From Actinomycetota bacterium (GTDB taxonomy: Bacteria > Actinomycetota > Acidimicrobiia > Acidimicrobiales > Ilumatobacteraceae), in NCBI GenBank assembly GCA_018882725.1, contig VERK01000017.1, positions 1-18,838 of the forward strand: a stretch of 18,838 bases of DNA. Direction: 5' to 3'. Shown piece by piece: positions 1-6,992 of this stretch (its first letter is position 1; each line of letters begins with the position of its first letter). The notes under the pieces were generated by a model. It was not told the DNA's origin. It made no database searches and saw only the letters and a program-made list of their open reading frames with translations. A program made the translations under genes and the position numbers.

Positions 1-513
1 GTATTGACACACCGCGGCATAGGCCGCAATGACGGCGGCGAACGACAGTCCGCACAGAACCGCCGCTGGTACCGCCAGAACGAGTCCCCACGATCGTGTG
101 TCGGGGAACAGTGCGAGAACCACCCCGACGCCAGCCACGAAGATTCCGATGCGTGTGGCCAACCACAAGAACATCCCGCGAACGATCTGCATGGGTGACA
201 AGCGGGTGGCCGCCATCGCCTCGAAGAAGCCTTGCCACTTGAAACCAGCCATCACCGGGTACGTGGACTCGAATGACCCGACGATCATCGCGGTGGTGGC
301 GAGGAGACCGGGGGCCAGAAACGACACGTACGGAACGCCACCCAACGCGTCCACTGACGACTGGCGCGAATTGACGAGCGATCCGACACCGAGGCCCATG
401 CCGAGCAGGAACACGAGGGGTTGGAGCAAACCGAGAACGACCTCGGTCTTCCAGGTGCGGCGCAGGATGGTGGCGTAGTACTCCCAGACTCGAACAGCCG
501 GCAGCGTGGTCAT
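1..513 (-). CDS. ABC-2 type exporter permease (partial, C-terminal part beyond left edge)
   Basis: Membrane subunit of an ABC exporter of the DrrB/NodJ kind. Starting at the ATG at 513, 171 codons are open to the first base of the window, so only the N-terminal part is present. Hydrophobic stretches near residues 24-45, 63-83, 115-136 and 143-170 are consistent with transmembrane helices. The segment FLAPGLLATTAMIVGSFES and the following FKWQGFFEAM...TRLSP region are typical of ABC2-membrane permeases. The ATG overlaps the TGA of the upstream ATPase gene (TGATG), so the two subunits are translationally coupled and almost certainly form one transporter. The substrate cannot be read from the sequence; lipids, polyketide-like compounds and drugs are all known for the family. 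There is no sign of disruption within the visible part. Confidence 0.88.
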   Translation of the reverse strand, partial: MTTLPAVRVWEYYATILRRTWKTEVVLGLLQPLVFLLGMGLGVGSLVNSRQSSVDALGGVPYVSFLAPGLLATTAMIVGSFESTYPVMAGFKWQGFFEAMAATRLSPMQIVRGMFLWLATRIGIFVAGVGVVLALFPDTRSWGLVLAVPAAVLCGLSFAAVIAAYAAVCQY

Positions 514-1445
514 CACTCCACCAGACTGCGGCCGGTGAGTCGCAGGAACACGTCTTCGAGCGAGCTCCGACGTACCAATGCGCTTTCGTGCGGAACGCCA
601 CGGCGATGAACTTCACCGAGAACGTCTTCACCATCGCCTGCGTAGATGAGAACTCGATCGGGCAGAACCTCTTGCCGATCACCGAGCCCCGCGAGTACGG
701 CGGCTTGATCGGAGTTCGTGCCAGCGGCGAATCGCAATTCGAGCACCTCGCGGCTCGAATGCTCTTCGATCAACTGTCGCGGAGATCCCTCGGCGACGAT
801 GAGGCCACCATCCATCACAACCAACCGATCGCATAGTTGCTCGGCTTCGTCCATGTAATGGGTGGTGAGCACGAGAGTCACGCCCTGCTGTTTGAGGCGG
901 TACAAACGATCCCACAAGATATGACGCGCCTGAGGATCGAGACCCGTTGTGGGCTCGTCGAGGAGCAACAACTCGGGTCGGTTGATGAGGCTGCGCGCGA
1001 TCGTGACGCGGCGTTTCATGCCACCACTCAGCGGTTCGACCCGTGAATTGGCGCGATCAGTCAGCTGCACGAAATCCAACAACTCGGCGGCTCGCTTCTT
1101 GCAGTCGGAGCGGGGAATGTCGAAGTAGCGCCCGTACACCACCAGGTTCTCGAGCACCGTCAATTCGCTGTCGAGATTGTCCTGCTGAGGAACCACACCC
1201 ATACGGGCACGGATACGCGAGCCGTGCTCCGACGGATCGAGCCCGAAGATCCGCAAGTCGCCGCTCGAAGCCGGCGACACGCAGCCGATCATCCGCATCG
1301 TGCTCGACTTGCCCGCCCCATTGGGTCCGAGGAAGCCGAACGACTCGCCCCGCTGGATGCGGAAGTCGACGCCCTTCACCGCTTCGAAGTCCCCGAACTT
1401 CTTCACGAGGCCACGCGCTTCGATCACCGCATCCACGTTCGACAC
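513..1445 (-). CDS. ABC transporter ATP-binding protein (DrrA/NodI-like)
   Basis: Cytoplasmic ATPase that powers the downstream ABC-2 permease. With the GTG start at 1445 it is 310 aa. Visible motifs are Walker A GPNGAGKSS (residues 40-48), a Q-loop at VPQQDN (about 85-90), the signature LSGGMKRR (139-146), Walker B LLLLDEP with catalytic Glu164, a D-loop GLDP and the switch His in LTTHY (His196). Residues after about 220 form the regulatory C-terminal extension usual in DrrA/NodI/CcmA-type exporters. The frame stays open up to 1532, but that longer version would overlap the divergent acetyltransferase gene. A TAAGGT hexamer lies 7 nt before the GTG at 1445, pointing to a leaderless message starting there. 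The stop overlaps the permease ATG. The family is secure; the exported substrate is unknown. Confidence 0.93.
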   Translation of the reverse strand: MSNVDAVIEARGLVKKFGDFEAVKGVDFRIQRGESFGFLGPNGAGKSSTMRMIGCVSPASSGDLRIFGLDPSEHGSRIRARMGVVPQQDNLDSELTVLENLVVYGRYFDIPRSDCKKRAAELLDFVQLTDRANSRVEPLSGGMKRRVTIARSLINRPELLLLDEPTTGLDPQARHILWDRLYRLKQQGVTLVLTTHYMDEAEQLCDRLVVMDGGLIVAEGSPRQLIEEHSSREVLELRFAAGTNSDQAAVLAGLGDRQEVLPDRVLIYAGDGEDVLGEVHRRGVPHESALVRRSSLEDVFLRLTGRSLVE

Positions 1446-1452
1446 GCGAAAA

Positions 1453-1458
1453 ACCTTA
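1453..1458 (-). promoter_or_regulatory. Candidate -10 box of the ABC exporter operon (leaderless)
   Basis: On the minus strand TAAGGT fits the actinobacterial TANNNT -10 consensus and is followed by 7 nt and then the GTG at 1445, so the transcript would begin at or one base before the start codon. No convincing -35 element is seen. The same bases also contain an AAGG that could act as a weak ribosome binding site, so a leadered message is not excluded. Confidence 0.5.
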
Positions 1459-1497
1459 GTCGTCGACCGTTCCGAGGCCGAAAGAAGTTTCAACGAG

Positions 1498-1503
1498 TAG
1501 TTT
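1498..1503 (+). promoter_or_regulatory. Candidate -10 box of the GNAT gene (leaderless)
   Basis: TAGTTT fits TANNNT and lies exactly 6 nt before the GTG at 1510, which places the first transcribed base on the start codon. There is no Shine-Dalgarno sequence before this GTG. It faces away from the candidate -10 of the ABC operon, with 39 bp between the two boxes, so both promoters would draw on the same -35 region around 1475-1481. Confidence 0.5.
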
Positions 1504-1509
1504 CGTGCC

Positions 1510-1986
1510 GTGATCGTTCGCGACATGACCACTGCCGATCTGGCGATCGCTCACGCCATCAATCAAGAGAACGTTCCGGCCGTCGGAGAGGAGACCTTCG
1601 CCGACTTCGAACACATCTTCGGAGTGTCATCGATGAACTTGGTAGTCGAAGCCGACGGTGCGGTGCGCGGCTTCTGCATGGTGATGCCACCAGGCGTCAA
1701 CTACGACAGCCCCAACTACCTCTACTTCTGCGACAACTACACGAGCTTCGTGTATCTCGATCGAGTGGCAGTCACCGACGGCTGGCGCGGACGAGGAATC
1801 GGTCCATTGCTGTACCGCGAAGTCGAACAGCGAGCGCAGGCCGACTGGTTCACCCTCGAGGTGAACGTGAAGCCGATGAACGAAGGCTCCTTGCGGTTTC
1901 ATGCTCGTGAAGGCTTCGTCGAGGTGAGCCAGCAAGAAACCCGGCCGGGAAAGATCGTCAGCCTGATGGCCAAACGACTGCGCTGA
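1510..1986 (+). CDS. GNAT-family N-acetyltransferase
   Basis: Predicted acetyl-CoA-dependent N-acetyltransferase of 158 aa, a normal length for a single GNAT domain. The N-terminus (IVRDMTTADLAIAHAIN) matches the usual opening of the fold. The acetyl-CoA binding motif A is RVAVTDGWRGRGIG (residues 85-98), containing the R-G-x-G-x-G pattern. The C-terminal part NEGSLRFHAREGFVEV corresponds to the conserved region of these enzymes where N and F-Y-x-x-x-G-F usually occur. The GTG at 1510 is preferred over ATG 1525 because it keeps the first beta strand and sits 6 nt behind a TANNNT box. It is transcribed alone, divergent from the ABC exporter, and its stop codon directly abuts that of the convergent nitrilase gene. 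The acceptor substrate is unknown; the family includes enzymes acting on proteins, amino acids and antibiotics. Confidence 0.87.
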   Translation: MIVRDMTTADLAIAHAINQENVPAVGEETFADFEHIFGVSSMNLVVEADGAVRGFCMVMPPGVNYDSPNYLYFCDNYTSFVYLDRVAVTDGWRGRGIGPLLYREVEQRAQADWFTLEVNVKPMNEGSLRFHAREGFVEVSQQETRPGKIVSLMAKRLR

Positions 1987-2760
1987 TCACGAACGTCGGT
2001 CGGGCAGGAAACGGAAGCGCTCGCGCACTTCTTTCACTCTGTCGGCCGTGACGTCGGCCAGCAGAATCCCTTCGCCGTAGCGCTGGCTGGCCAACACGTC
2101 GCCGTACGGATCGACGATGCAACTGTCGCCCGAGTAGTGCAAGCCTCCGCCCGATCCCACACGATTGCAGCCCACAACGTAAGCCAGGTTCTCGATGGCC
2201 CGTGCGCGCAGAAGCGTCATCCAGTGCTCACGGCGAGGTTCGGGCCAATTGGCCGGCACCAGATAGACGTCAGTGTCACGAGCCAACTGCCAGAACTCGT
2301 CGGAGAAACGCAGGTCGTAACACACGAAGAGCGACACCCGAAGATCACCCACCGAGATGGTGACCAACTCGGTACCCGGCCGAACGTGTCGATCCTCACC
2401 ACCGAACGTGAACGGATGGATCTTGCGATAGCGGTGCACCGTTCCGTCGGGTGCGGCCACCACCAAAGTGTTGGCCGGACGACGATCATCAGCCGACGAC
2501 TCGGCCGGGATCTCCGGACACGAGCCGGCTACCCATACGCCATGGCGGCGCGCATGCTCCACCAAGAACTGTGACGACGGCCCACCTTCTTGTTCGGCGA
2601 AGTCGGGGGACTCCACAGCGAAGCCAGTGGAAAACGTCTCGGAGAGCAGAACGAACTCGGCGCCTCGATCGACAGCCGCCGCGATCAGTTCAGACAAGTG
2701 CGCGAAATTGGCCTGGCGGTCGCACCACGCGATGTCGTGTTGCACCGCGGCGAACTTCAC
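1987..2760 (-). CDS. Carbon-nitrogen hydrolase (nitrilase superfamily), omega-amidase-like
   Basis: A 257-aa nitrilase-fold amidohydrolase, cytoplasmic. The catalytic Glu-Lys-Cys triad is visible: Glu41 in LLSETFSTGF, Lys113 in RYRKIHPF and Cys147 in FVCYDLRF. The sequence resembles the YafV/Nit2 omega-amidase branch, which hydrolyses the terminal amide of alpha-ketoglutaramate and alpha-ketosuccinamate (recalled family knowledge). Its ATG overlaps the stop of the upstream aminotransferase by 4 bp (ATGA), so the two are co-translated; pairing of a transaminase with an omega-amidase is a known arrangement that removes the 2-oxo-amide formed when glutamine or a related amide is the amino donor. 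Other branches of the superfamily (N-carbamoyl amidases, deaminated glutathione amidase) remain possible. It is the last gene of the cdd-deoC operon. Confidence 0.88.
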   Translation of the reverse strand: MKFAAVQHDIAWCDRQANFAHLSELIAAAVDRGAEFVLLSETFSTGFAVESPDFAEQEGGPSSQFLVEHARRHGVWVAGSCPEIPAESSADDRRPANTLVVAAPDGTVHRYRKIHPFTFGGEDRHVRPGTELVTISVGDLRVSLFVCYDLRFSDEFWQLARDTDVYLVPANWPEPRREHWMTLLRARAIENLAYVVGCNRVGSGGGLHYSGDSCIVDPYGDVLASQRYGEGILLADVTADRVKEVRERFRFLPDRRS

Positions 2761-3929
2761 GACAGCCCCTTCAACCGAGTGACGGCTTCATCGATGAGTT
2801 CGAATCGCTTGCAAAATGCGAAGCGGACCAGATGGCGGCCTTCGCTCTCGTGGGCACGGTCGTAGAACACGACGTTCGGGATTCCGACCACTCCGCAACG
2901 AGCGGGTAACGAGCGGCAGAACGCGTAGCCGTCACCCGACGGTTCGACTGGTCGGATGTCGACGGTCACGAAGTAGGTGCCGGCGGGCTTGAAGACATCG
3001 AAGCCTGCCTCGGCCAACCCGGACATGAGACGATCGCGCTTGGTCTGCAAGTCGCGAGCCAACTCGACGAAGTATTCGTCGGGCAAGCGCAGTCCGGTTG
3101 CGATCGCGGGTTGGAACGGCCCCGACGACACGTACGTGAGGAACTGCTTGGCGGCACGGGCCGCGGCCACGAGCGGGGCCGGGCCGCACACCCAACCCAC
3201 CTTCCATCCGGTGGTGTTGAAGGTCTTACCACCACTCGAGATCACGAGTGTTCGTTCCTTCATCCCGGGAAGAGATGCGATCGATCGATGGACGACACCG
3301 TCGTAGGTGAGGTGTTCGTACACCTCGTCGGACACGACGATCAGATCATTGGCGATCGCGACCTCGGCGATCGTCTTCAGCTGCTCGTCGTTCAACACTG
3401 CTCCGGTCGGATTGTGCGGCGTGTTGAGCAGAATCACTCGAGTCTTCGGCGTGATGGCCGCTCGCAACTCGTCGGGATCGAACGAATACGACGGAGGTCG
3501 CAACGTGACCGGACGCGTCACCGCCCCGGCCAAGGCGATACACGCCTGATAACTGTCGTACATCGGCTCGAGCAGGGCGACCTCGTCACCGGTCTCGAGC
3601 AGTCCGAGCAGACATCCGGCGAGAGCCTCGGTCGCACCGGCCGTCACCAAGATTTCGCGATCGGGGTCGTAGTCGAGACCCCAGAAACGCTTCTGATGTT
3701 CGCTGATCGCTTGACGCAGAACCGGAACACCAGGACCAGGCGGATACTGGTTCTGCCCCGAACGGATGGCGGCCACGGCCGCATCGAGTACCTCGGCCGG
3801 TCCGTCGTAGTCAGGGAAACCCTGACCGAGGTTGATCGAGCCGGTCTCAGTGGCCAGTGCGGTCATCTCGGCGAAGATCGTCGAGCCGAACCCCTGCAGT
3901 TTCGAGGTCAGGAACGGCGCGCGCGGCAT
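2757..3929 (-). CDS. PLP-dependent class I/II aminotransferase (KAT/YbdL/DapC-like)
   Basis: A 390-aa fold-type I aminotransferase of complete length. Visible landmarks: INLGQGFPDYDGP (residues 32-44), NQYPPGPG (60-67), Asn173 in NTPHNPTG, Asp201 and Tyr204 in SDEVYEH, the PLP-binding Lys235 in SSGGKTFNTTGWKVGW, and carboxylate-binding Arg369 in HLVRFAFCK. This pattern is shared by methionine/glutamine transaminases (YbdL, kynurenine aminotransferase) and by actinobacterial N-succinyldiaminopimelate aminotransferase DapC. The sequence alone does not separate them; overlap with an omega-amidase gene favours a glutamine- or methionine-type transaminase, while the close resemblance I recall to mycobacterial DapC favours lysine synthesis. 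It starts 4 bp after the deoC stop and its own stop overlaps the nitrilase start by 4 bp. Confidence 0.9.
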   Translation of the reverse strand: MPRAPFLTSKLQGFGSTIFAEMTALATETGSINLGQGFPDYDGPAEVLDAAVAAIRSGQNQYPPGPGVPVLRQAISEHQKRFWGLDYDPDREILVTAGATEALAGCLLGLLETGDEVALLEPMYDSYQACIALAGAVTRPVTLRPPSYSFDPDELRAAITPKTRVILLNTPHNPTGAVLNDEQLKTIAEVAIANDLIVVSDEVYEHLTYDGVVHRSIASLPGMKERTLVISSGGKTFNTTGWKVGWVCGPAPLVAAARAAKQFLTYVSSGPFQPAIATGLRLPDEYFVELARDLQTKRDRLMSGLAEAGFDVFKPAGTYFVTVDIRPVEPSGDGYAFCRSLPARCGVVGIPNVVFYDRAHESEGRHLVRFAFCKRFELIDEAVTRLKGLS

Positions 3930-3933
3930 GAGG

Positions 3934-4671
3934 TCAGGTTACGCCGAGCGTCGTAAGGATCGCATCGAGTAGTCCGCTCGCACCGAAACGGAACGTCTGA
4001 GGCGTGGCCCAGGCCGGGCCCATGATTTCATCGGCGAGCCCGAGGTACAACTGAGCGTCAGCAATCGTGCGAATGCCGCCCGACGGCTTGATCCCGACGG
4101 TTGCGTCACTGTTACGAATCACACCGAGCATGGCGCGGACCGCATCGGGCGTGGCTGACGTCGACGTCTTGCCCGTGGACGTCTTCACGAAGTCGGCGCC
4201 AGCAGCGATCGCCAGTCGAGCCGCTGACTCGATGAGATCGACGGCGCCGATTTCACCAGTTTCGAGGATCACCTTGAGATGACACTCGGACGGTACGACG
4301 CCACGCACCGTCGACACGTACTCACTCGCGCGAGCAGTGTCGCCACGAACGAACGACGTGTACGGAAGAACGAGATCGATCTCGTTGGCACCGTCAGCGA
4401 GCGACGCCCGCGTCATGTCGACCACGTCACCGAGCGGTTCGTCACCCGACGGAAAATTGACCACAGTTGCGATGGCAACCCCACGACCAGCCAAACACTC
4501 CGAAGCCGTGGCCACGAAACGCGGCCATACGCACACTGCTGCGACATGTCCGAAAGGAGTCGTTGCCCGCTCGCACAAACGGACCACATCGTCTCGAGTG
4601 CACCGGTCGTCGAGGTTCGTCAGATCGAGACACTCGAGTGCTCTCTGCGCGACCTCACGATCAGAGGTCAC
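3934..4671 (-). CDS. deoC: Deoxyribose-phosphate aldolase
   Basis: Cleaves 2-deoxy-D-ribose 5-phosphate to acetaldehyde and glyceraldehyde 3-phosphate, the last step in using the sugar of deoxynucleosides. With the GTG at 4671 it is 245 aa, close to the 250-260 aa of the E. coli-type enzyme. Catalytic residues are visible: Asp99 in NEIDLVLPY, Schiff-base Lys163 in GADFVKTSTGK and the second Lys195 in VGIKPSGG. The phosphate-binding glycines follow in GGIRT and FRFGAS. A reading frame continues upstream to 4848, but those residues show no aldolase similarity and lie inside cdd; the GTG overlaps the cdd stop as GTGA, an obvious coupling point. Together with cytidine deaminase this is a pyrimidine deoxynucleoside salvage pair. 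Confidence 0.95.
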   Translation of the reverse strand: MTSDREVAQRALECLDLTNLDDRCTRDDVVRLCERATTPFGHVAAVCVWPRFVATASECLAGRGVAIATVVNFPSGDEPLGDVVDMTRASLADGANEIDLVLPYTSFVRGDTARASEYVSTVRGVVPSECHLKVILETGEIGAVDLIESAARLAIAAGADFVKTSTGKTSTSATPDAVRAMLGVIRNSDATVGIKPSGGIRTIADAQLYLGLADEIMGPAWATPQTFRFGASGLLDAILTTLGVT

Positions 4672-5105
4672 GACACGAAGCCACTCAAGTTCTCGGGTCC
4701 GAACGAGGTGGGAAGAAGCGATTCCATCGTGAACGTCGCGCGCACACCATCGGGGCCGCACGCGTAGATGGGCGTGGACGGAGGGGCGAACTCGCGAACT
4801 CGCTGGCGGCAACCGCCGCAACACGTGCCCACCTCGACACTGTCGCAAATGGTGACGAGCACGGCGATGTCGCGATCACCAGCGGCGCACATCGCGGCGA
4901 TCGCGCCTGCTTCAGCACACGTACCGACGGGGTACGCCGCGTTCTCGACGTTGCAACCCACGCGAATTCGACCCGACGACGACAAGATGGCGGCGCCGAC
5001 AAGGAAGTGCGAGTACGGCGCGTAGGCCTGCTCCTGCACACGCTTGGCGGCGGCGAACAGTTCGGCGACGCGGTGTTCGGGTGGATATGACCAGTTCTCG
5101 CTCAC
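4668..5105 (-). CDS. cdd: Cytidine deaminase
   Basis: Hydrolytic deamination of cytidine and deoxycytidine to uridine and deoxyuridine. It is 145 aa from the GTG at 5105, typical of the small homotetrameric zinc enzymes. Zinc ligands and the catalytic Glu are visible: Cys63 and Glu65 in TCAEAGAI, Cys96 and Cys99 in TCCGGCRQ. The substrate-binding segment CNVENAAYPVGTCAE is intact. The usual Pro in PCGxCRQ is Cys here (Cys95), giving an unusual CCGGC run. Upstream in-frame sequence to 5279 overlaps the divergent acyltransferase gene and carries no domain. There is no ribosome binding site before the GTG; a TAAGTT hexamer 7 nt upstream suggests a leaderless transcript. It is the first gene of the cdd-deoC-aminotransferase-nitrilase operon. 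Confidence 0.94.
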   Translation of the reverse strand: MSENWSYPPEHRVAELFAAAKRVQEQAYAPYSHFLVGAAILSSSGRIRVGCNVENAAYPVGTCAEAGAIAAMCAAGDRDIAVLVTICDSVEVGTCCGGCRQRVREFAPPSTPIYACGPDGVRATFTMESLLPTSFGPENLSGFVS

Positions 5106-5112
5106 GGACCAC

Positions 5113-5118
5113 AACTTA
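5113..5118 (-). promoter_or_regulatory. Candidate -10 box of the cdd operon (leaderless)
   Basis: Minus-strand TAAGTT fits TANNNT and is followed by GTGGTCC (7 nt) and then the GTG start of cdd at 5105. No purine-rich ribosome binding site lies between. It would drive all four genes of this operon. Confidence 0.5.
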
Positions 5119-5155
5119 CGACGCCGTGTGACGGTGTGGTGTCGACCCGGTGTGC

Positions 5156-5160
5156 GAGGA
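5156..5160 (+). promoter_or_regulatory. Ribosome binding site deciding the acyltransferase start
   Basis: GAGGA ends 6 nt before the GTG at 5167. This spacing supports that GTG as the start rather than upstream in-frame codons from 5044, which would overlap the divergent cdd gene and add a charged, non-membrane N-terminus. Confidence 0.55.
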
Positions 5161-5166
5161 TGGCGC

Positions 5167-5907
5167 GTGATCAGAAGAAGCATCCTCAGCGTCTGGAGTT
5201 GGGCGGTCCTCGTGGTCGTCATCATCGTCTGGACGCCGCTTGTCTTCGTCACCTGGCTGGTCACGCTTCCCTTCGACAAGGGCCACTACGCAGCCGGCTA
5301 CTTGTTCCGCAAACTCACCGTGGTGCATCAAGCGCTCACTCCGATGTGGAAGTTCCGAACCAGCGGAAAGTTGCCGCCAAACAAGCGTCACCCCTACGTG
5401 GTGGTGGCCAACCACGAGAGTTTCGTCGACATCCTCCTCATCAGCCATCTGCCCATCGAGATGAAGTGGATGTCCAAGGAGTCTCTCTTCAAGATCCCAC
5501 TGGTGGGATGGATGATGCGGATGGCCGGCGACATCCGGTTGGTACGCGGTGATCGTGCCAGCGGTGCGGCGGCCCTCGCCGCCTGCCACGACCGACTTCG
5601 CAAGAAGGTGTCGGTGATGATCTTCCCCGAAGGCACGCGTTCGGCCGACGGATCGCTCGGAGCGTTCAAGGACGGTGCGTTCCGACTCGCAATCGACGCC
5701 GGCGTTCCGATCCTGCCGCTCGTCGTCCACGGAACACGCACGGCTCTGCGCAAGCACGACTGGCGACTGGGCGACTCGAACGCGGTGGTTCGAGTCCTCG
5801 ATCCGATTTCCACCGAAGGAATGACGATCGACGACATGCCGAAGTTGCGTGACGACGTTCGGGCTCTGATCGCGCGCGAACTCGACGAAATGTCGGCCGC
5901 CGCCTAG
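5167..5907 (+). CDS. 1-acyl-sn-glycerol-3-phosphate acyltransferase (PlsC family)
   Basis: Membrane-bound acyltransferase, probably acylating lysophosphatidic acid in phospholipid synthesis. It is 246 aa from the GTG at 5167, a usual length. A hydrophobic helix covers about residues 8-33. The catalytic HX4D motif is NHESFVD (His83, Asp88), followed by the acceptor-binding region around residues 125-130 (RLVRGDR) and the block FPEGTRS (153-159), then VPILPLVVHGT (180-190) as block IV. All four PlsC blocks are therefore present and intact. It is divergent from cdd and converges on dut: its TAG and that of dut overlap through a shared CTAG at 5904-5907. Which acyl acceptor it uses cannot be decided; actinobacteria usually carry several paralogues. 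Confidence 0.92.
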   Translation: MIRRSILSVWSWAVLVVVIIVWTPLVFVTWLVTLPFDKGHYAAGYLFRKLTVVHQALTPMWKFRTSGKLPPNKRHPYVVVANHESFVDILLISHLPIEMKWMSKESLFKIPLVGWMMRMAGDIRLVRGDRASGAAALAACHDRLRKKVSVMIFPEGTRSADGSLGAFKDGAFRLAIDAGVPILPLVVHGTRTALRKHDWRLGDSNAVVRVLDPISTEGMTIDDMPKLRDDVRALIARELDEMSAAA

Positions 5908-6359
5908 CGGCCGGAGTGACCGAAGCCGCCGCCGCGATCGTCGCCGCCGAGCGACTCGACTTGGCTCCACTGCACTTCCAGGACTGATTGCACCACGAGT
6001 TGCGCGATGCGATCACCCCGACGTACGTGATAGTCGTTGGTCGGATCGGTGTTGAGCAACACCACCTTGATCTCACCTCGGTACGCGCAGTCGATGAGTC
6101 CGGGGCTGTTCATGACCGTCAACCCGTGCTTCAGGGCCAAACCACTGCGAGGCAGAACGAATGCCGCCGTACCACGCGGTAGAGCCAGAGCGATTCCGGT
6201 CGGAACCAGGACCCGACCACCACCAGCACCGACGAGCGCATCTTCGCGAGCCAACAAGTCGAGCCCGGCGTCGCCCGCATGTGCGTAGGTGGGTAGCGAA
6301 AGGTCGGCGTCGAGACGAACAACCGGAACGGTCACGCGGGGCCAGGACGCTTCGGACAC
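5904..6359 (-). CDS. dut: dUTP diphosphatase (trimeric dUTPase)
   Basis: Hydrolyses dUTP to dUMP and pyrophosphate, keeping uracil out of DNA and supplying dUMP for thymidylate. It is 151 aa from the GTG at 6359. All five motifs of trimeric dUTPases are visible: GDAGLDL (29-35), PRSGLAL (70-76), SPGLIDCAYRGEI with Asp90 and Tyr93 (85-97), RGDRIAQLVVQ (114-124) and the C-terminal arm RGGGFGHSG (142-150). A long in-frame upstream extension to 6914 is antisense to oligoribonuclease and is not part of the gene. A TATCGT box 6 nt before the GTG supports this start and a leaderless message; a second GTG at 6335 would also keep the fold. It is transcribed alone, divergent from orn. Confidence 0.95.
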   Translation of the reverse strand: MSEASWPRVTVPVVRLDADLSLPTYAHAGDAGLDLLAREDALVGAGGGRVLVPTGIALALPRGTAAFVLPRSGLALKHGLTVMNSPGLIDCAYRGEIKVVLLNTDPTNDYHVRRGDRIAQLVVQSVLEVQWSQVESLGGDDRGGGFGHSGR

Positions 6360-6365
6360 ACTTCG

Positions 6366-6371
6366 ACGATA
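6366..6371 (-). promoter_or_regulatory. Candidate -10 box of dut (leaderless)
   Basis: Minus-strand TATCGT fits TANNNT and is followed by exactly 6 nt (CGAAGT) and the GTG at 6359. There is no ribosome binding site in between, which argues for initiation directly at the transcript end. Confidence 0.5.
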
Positions 6372-6416
6372 GGCGGTGTCGCCGGCGGCCTTCGATCCGC
6401 GCCACATGGATGGCCT

Positions 6417-6992
6417 ATGGTCTCCGACGTGCTGGTCTGGATGGATCTCGAGATGACGGGGCTCGACCCCGCCAAAGAGGCCATCGTCGAAATTGCCACC
6501 ATCGTCACCGACGACCAGCTGAACATCGTCGCGGAAGGTCCCGACCTGGTGGTGCCGGCACCACCCGACGTCCTGGCGGCCATGGATCCGTTCGTCGTCG
6601 ACATGCACACCAAGTCGGGGCTGCTCGAACTCATGAAGGCGTCCACACTCACGCTCGAAGAAGCCGGCCGACTCACCCTCGAGTTCATCAAGTCGCACGT
6701 CCCCGAGCCGCGCACCGTGCCACTGTGTGGCAACTCCATCGGAACCGATCGTCGCTTCCTGGCCAAATACCTCCCCGACATCGAGAACTACTTGCACTAC
6801 CGCTCGGTCGACGTGAGTTCCATCAAAGAACTCGTGAAGCGCTGGTACCCCGGAACCGACAATGTTCGACCCTTCAAAGCCGGAACCCACCGAGCGCTCG
6901 ACGACGTGCGTCAAAGCATCGAAGAGCTCCGCTTCTACCGCGAGCGAGTATTCGTCGCCGGCGAAGGCTCACCAGTACCCTCGTCCTCGTGA
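6417..6992 (+). CDS. orn: Oligoribonuclease (DEDDh 3'-5' exoribonuclease)
   Basis: Degrades the 2-5 nt RNA fragments, especially dinucleotides, left by other RNases; in bacteria it also clears pGpG from c-di-GMP turnover. It is 191 aa. DEDDh residues are all visible: Asp10 and Glu12 in WMDLEMTGLD, Asp111 in NSIGTDRRF, His158 and Asp163 in GTHRALDDVRQSI. The segment HYRSVDVSSIKEL is characteristic of Orn rather than other DEDD nucleases. It begins the plus-strand operon that continues with a metallo-beta-lactamase gene, whose GTG overlaps the orn stop (GTGA). I see neither a TANNNT box at the leaderless distance nor a good ribosome binding site before the ATG; GGATGG just upstream is weak. Confidence 0.95.
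   Translation: MVSDVLVWMDLEMTGLDPAKEAIVEIATIVTDDQLNIVAEGPDLVVPAPPDVLAAMDPFVVDMHTKSGLLELMKASTLTLEEAGRLTLEFIKSHVPEPRTVPLCGNSIGTDRRFLAKYLPDIENYLHYRSVDVSSIKELVKRWYPGTDNVRPFKAGTHRALDDVRQSIEELRFYRERVFVAGEGSPVPSSS

Noticed and set aside
5128..5156. Repeated GGTGTG words between cdd and the acyltransferase gene
   Set aside because: Irregular spacing and no symmetry; not enough to call an operator or repeat.
6360..6914. In-frame extension of dut on the minus strand
   Set aside because: It is antisense to orn and has no domain; the dut start at 6359 has a proper -10 box and normal length.
6161..6988. Open reading frame continuing 276 codons upstream of the metallo-beta-lactamase gene
   Set aside because: It overlaps orn in another frame, is Arg/His/Pro-rich without domain features, and the family sequence only begins after the GTG at 6989.
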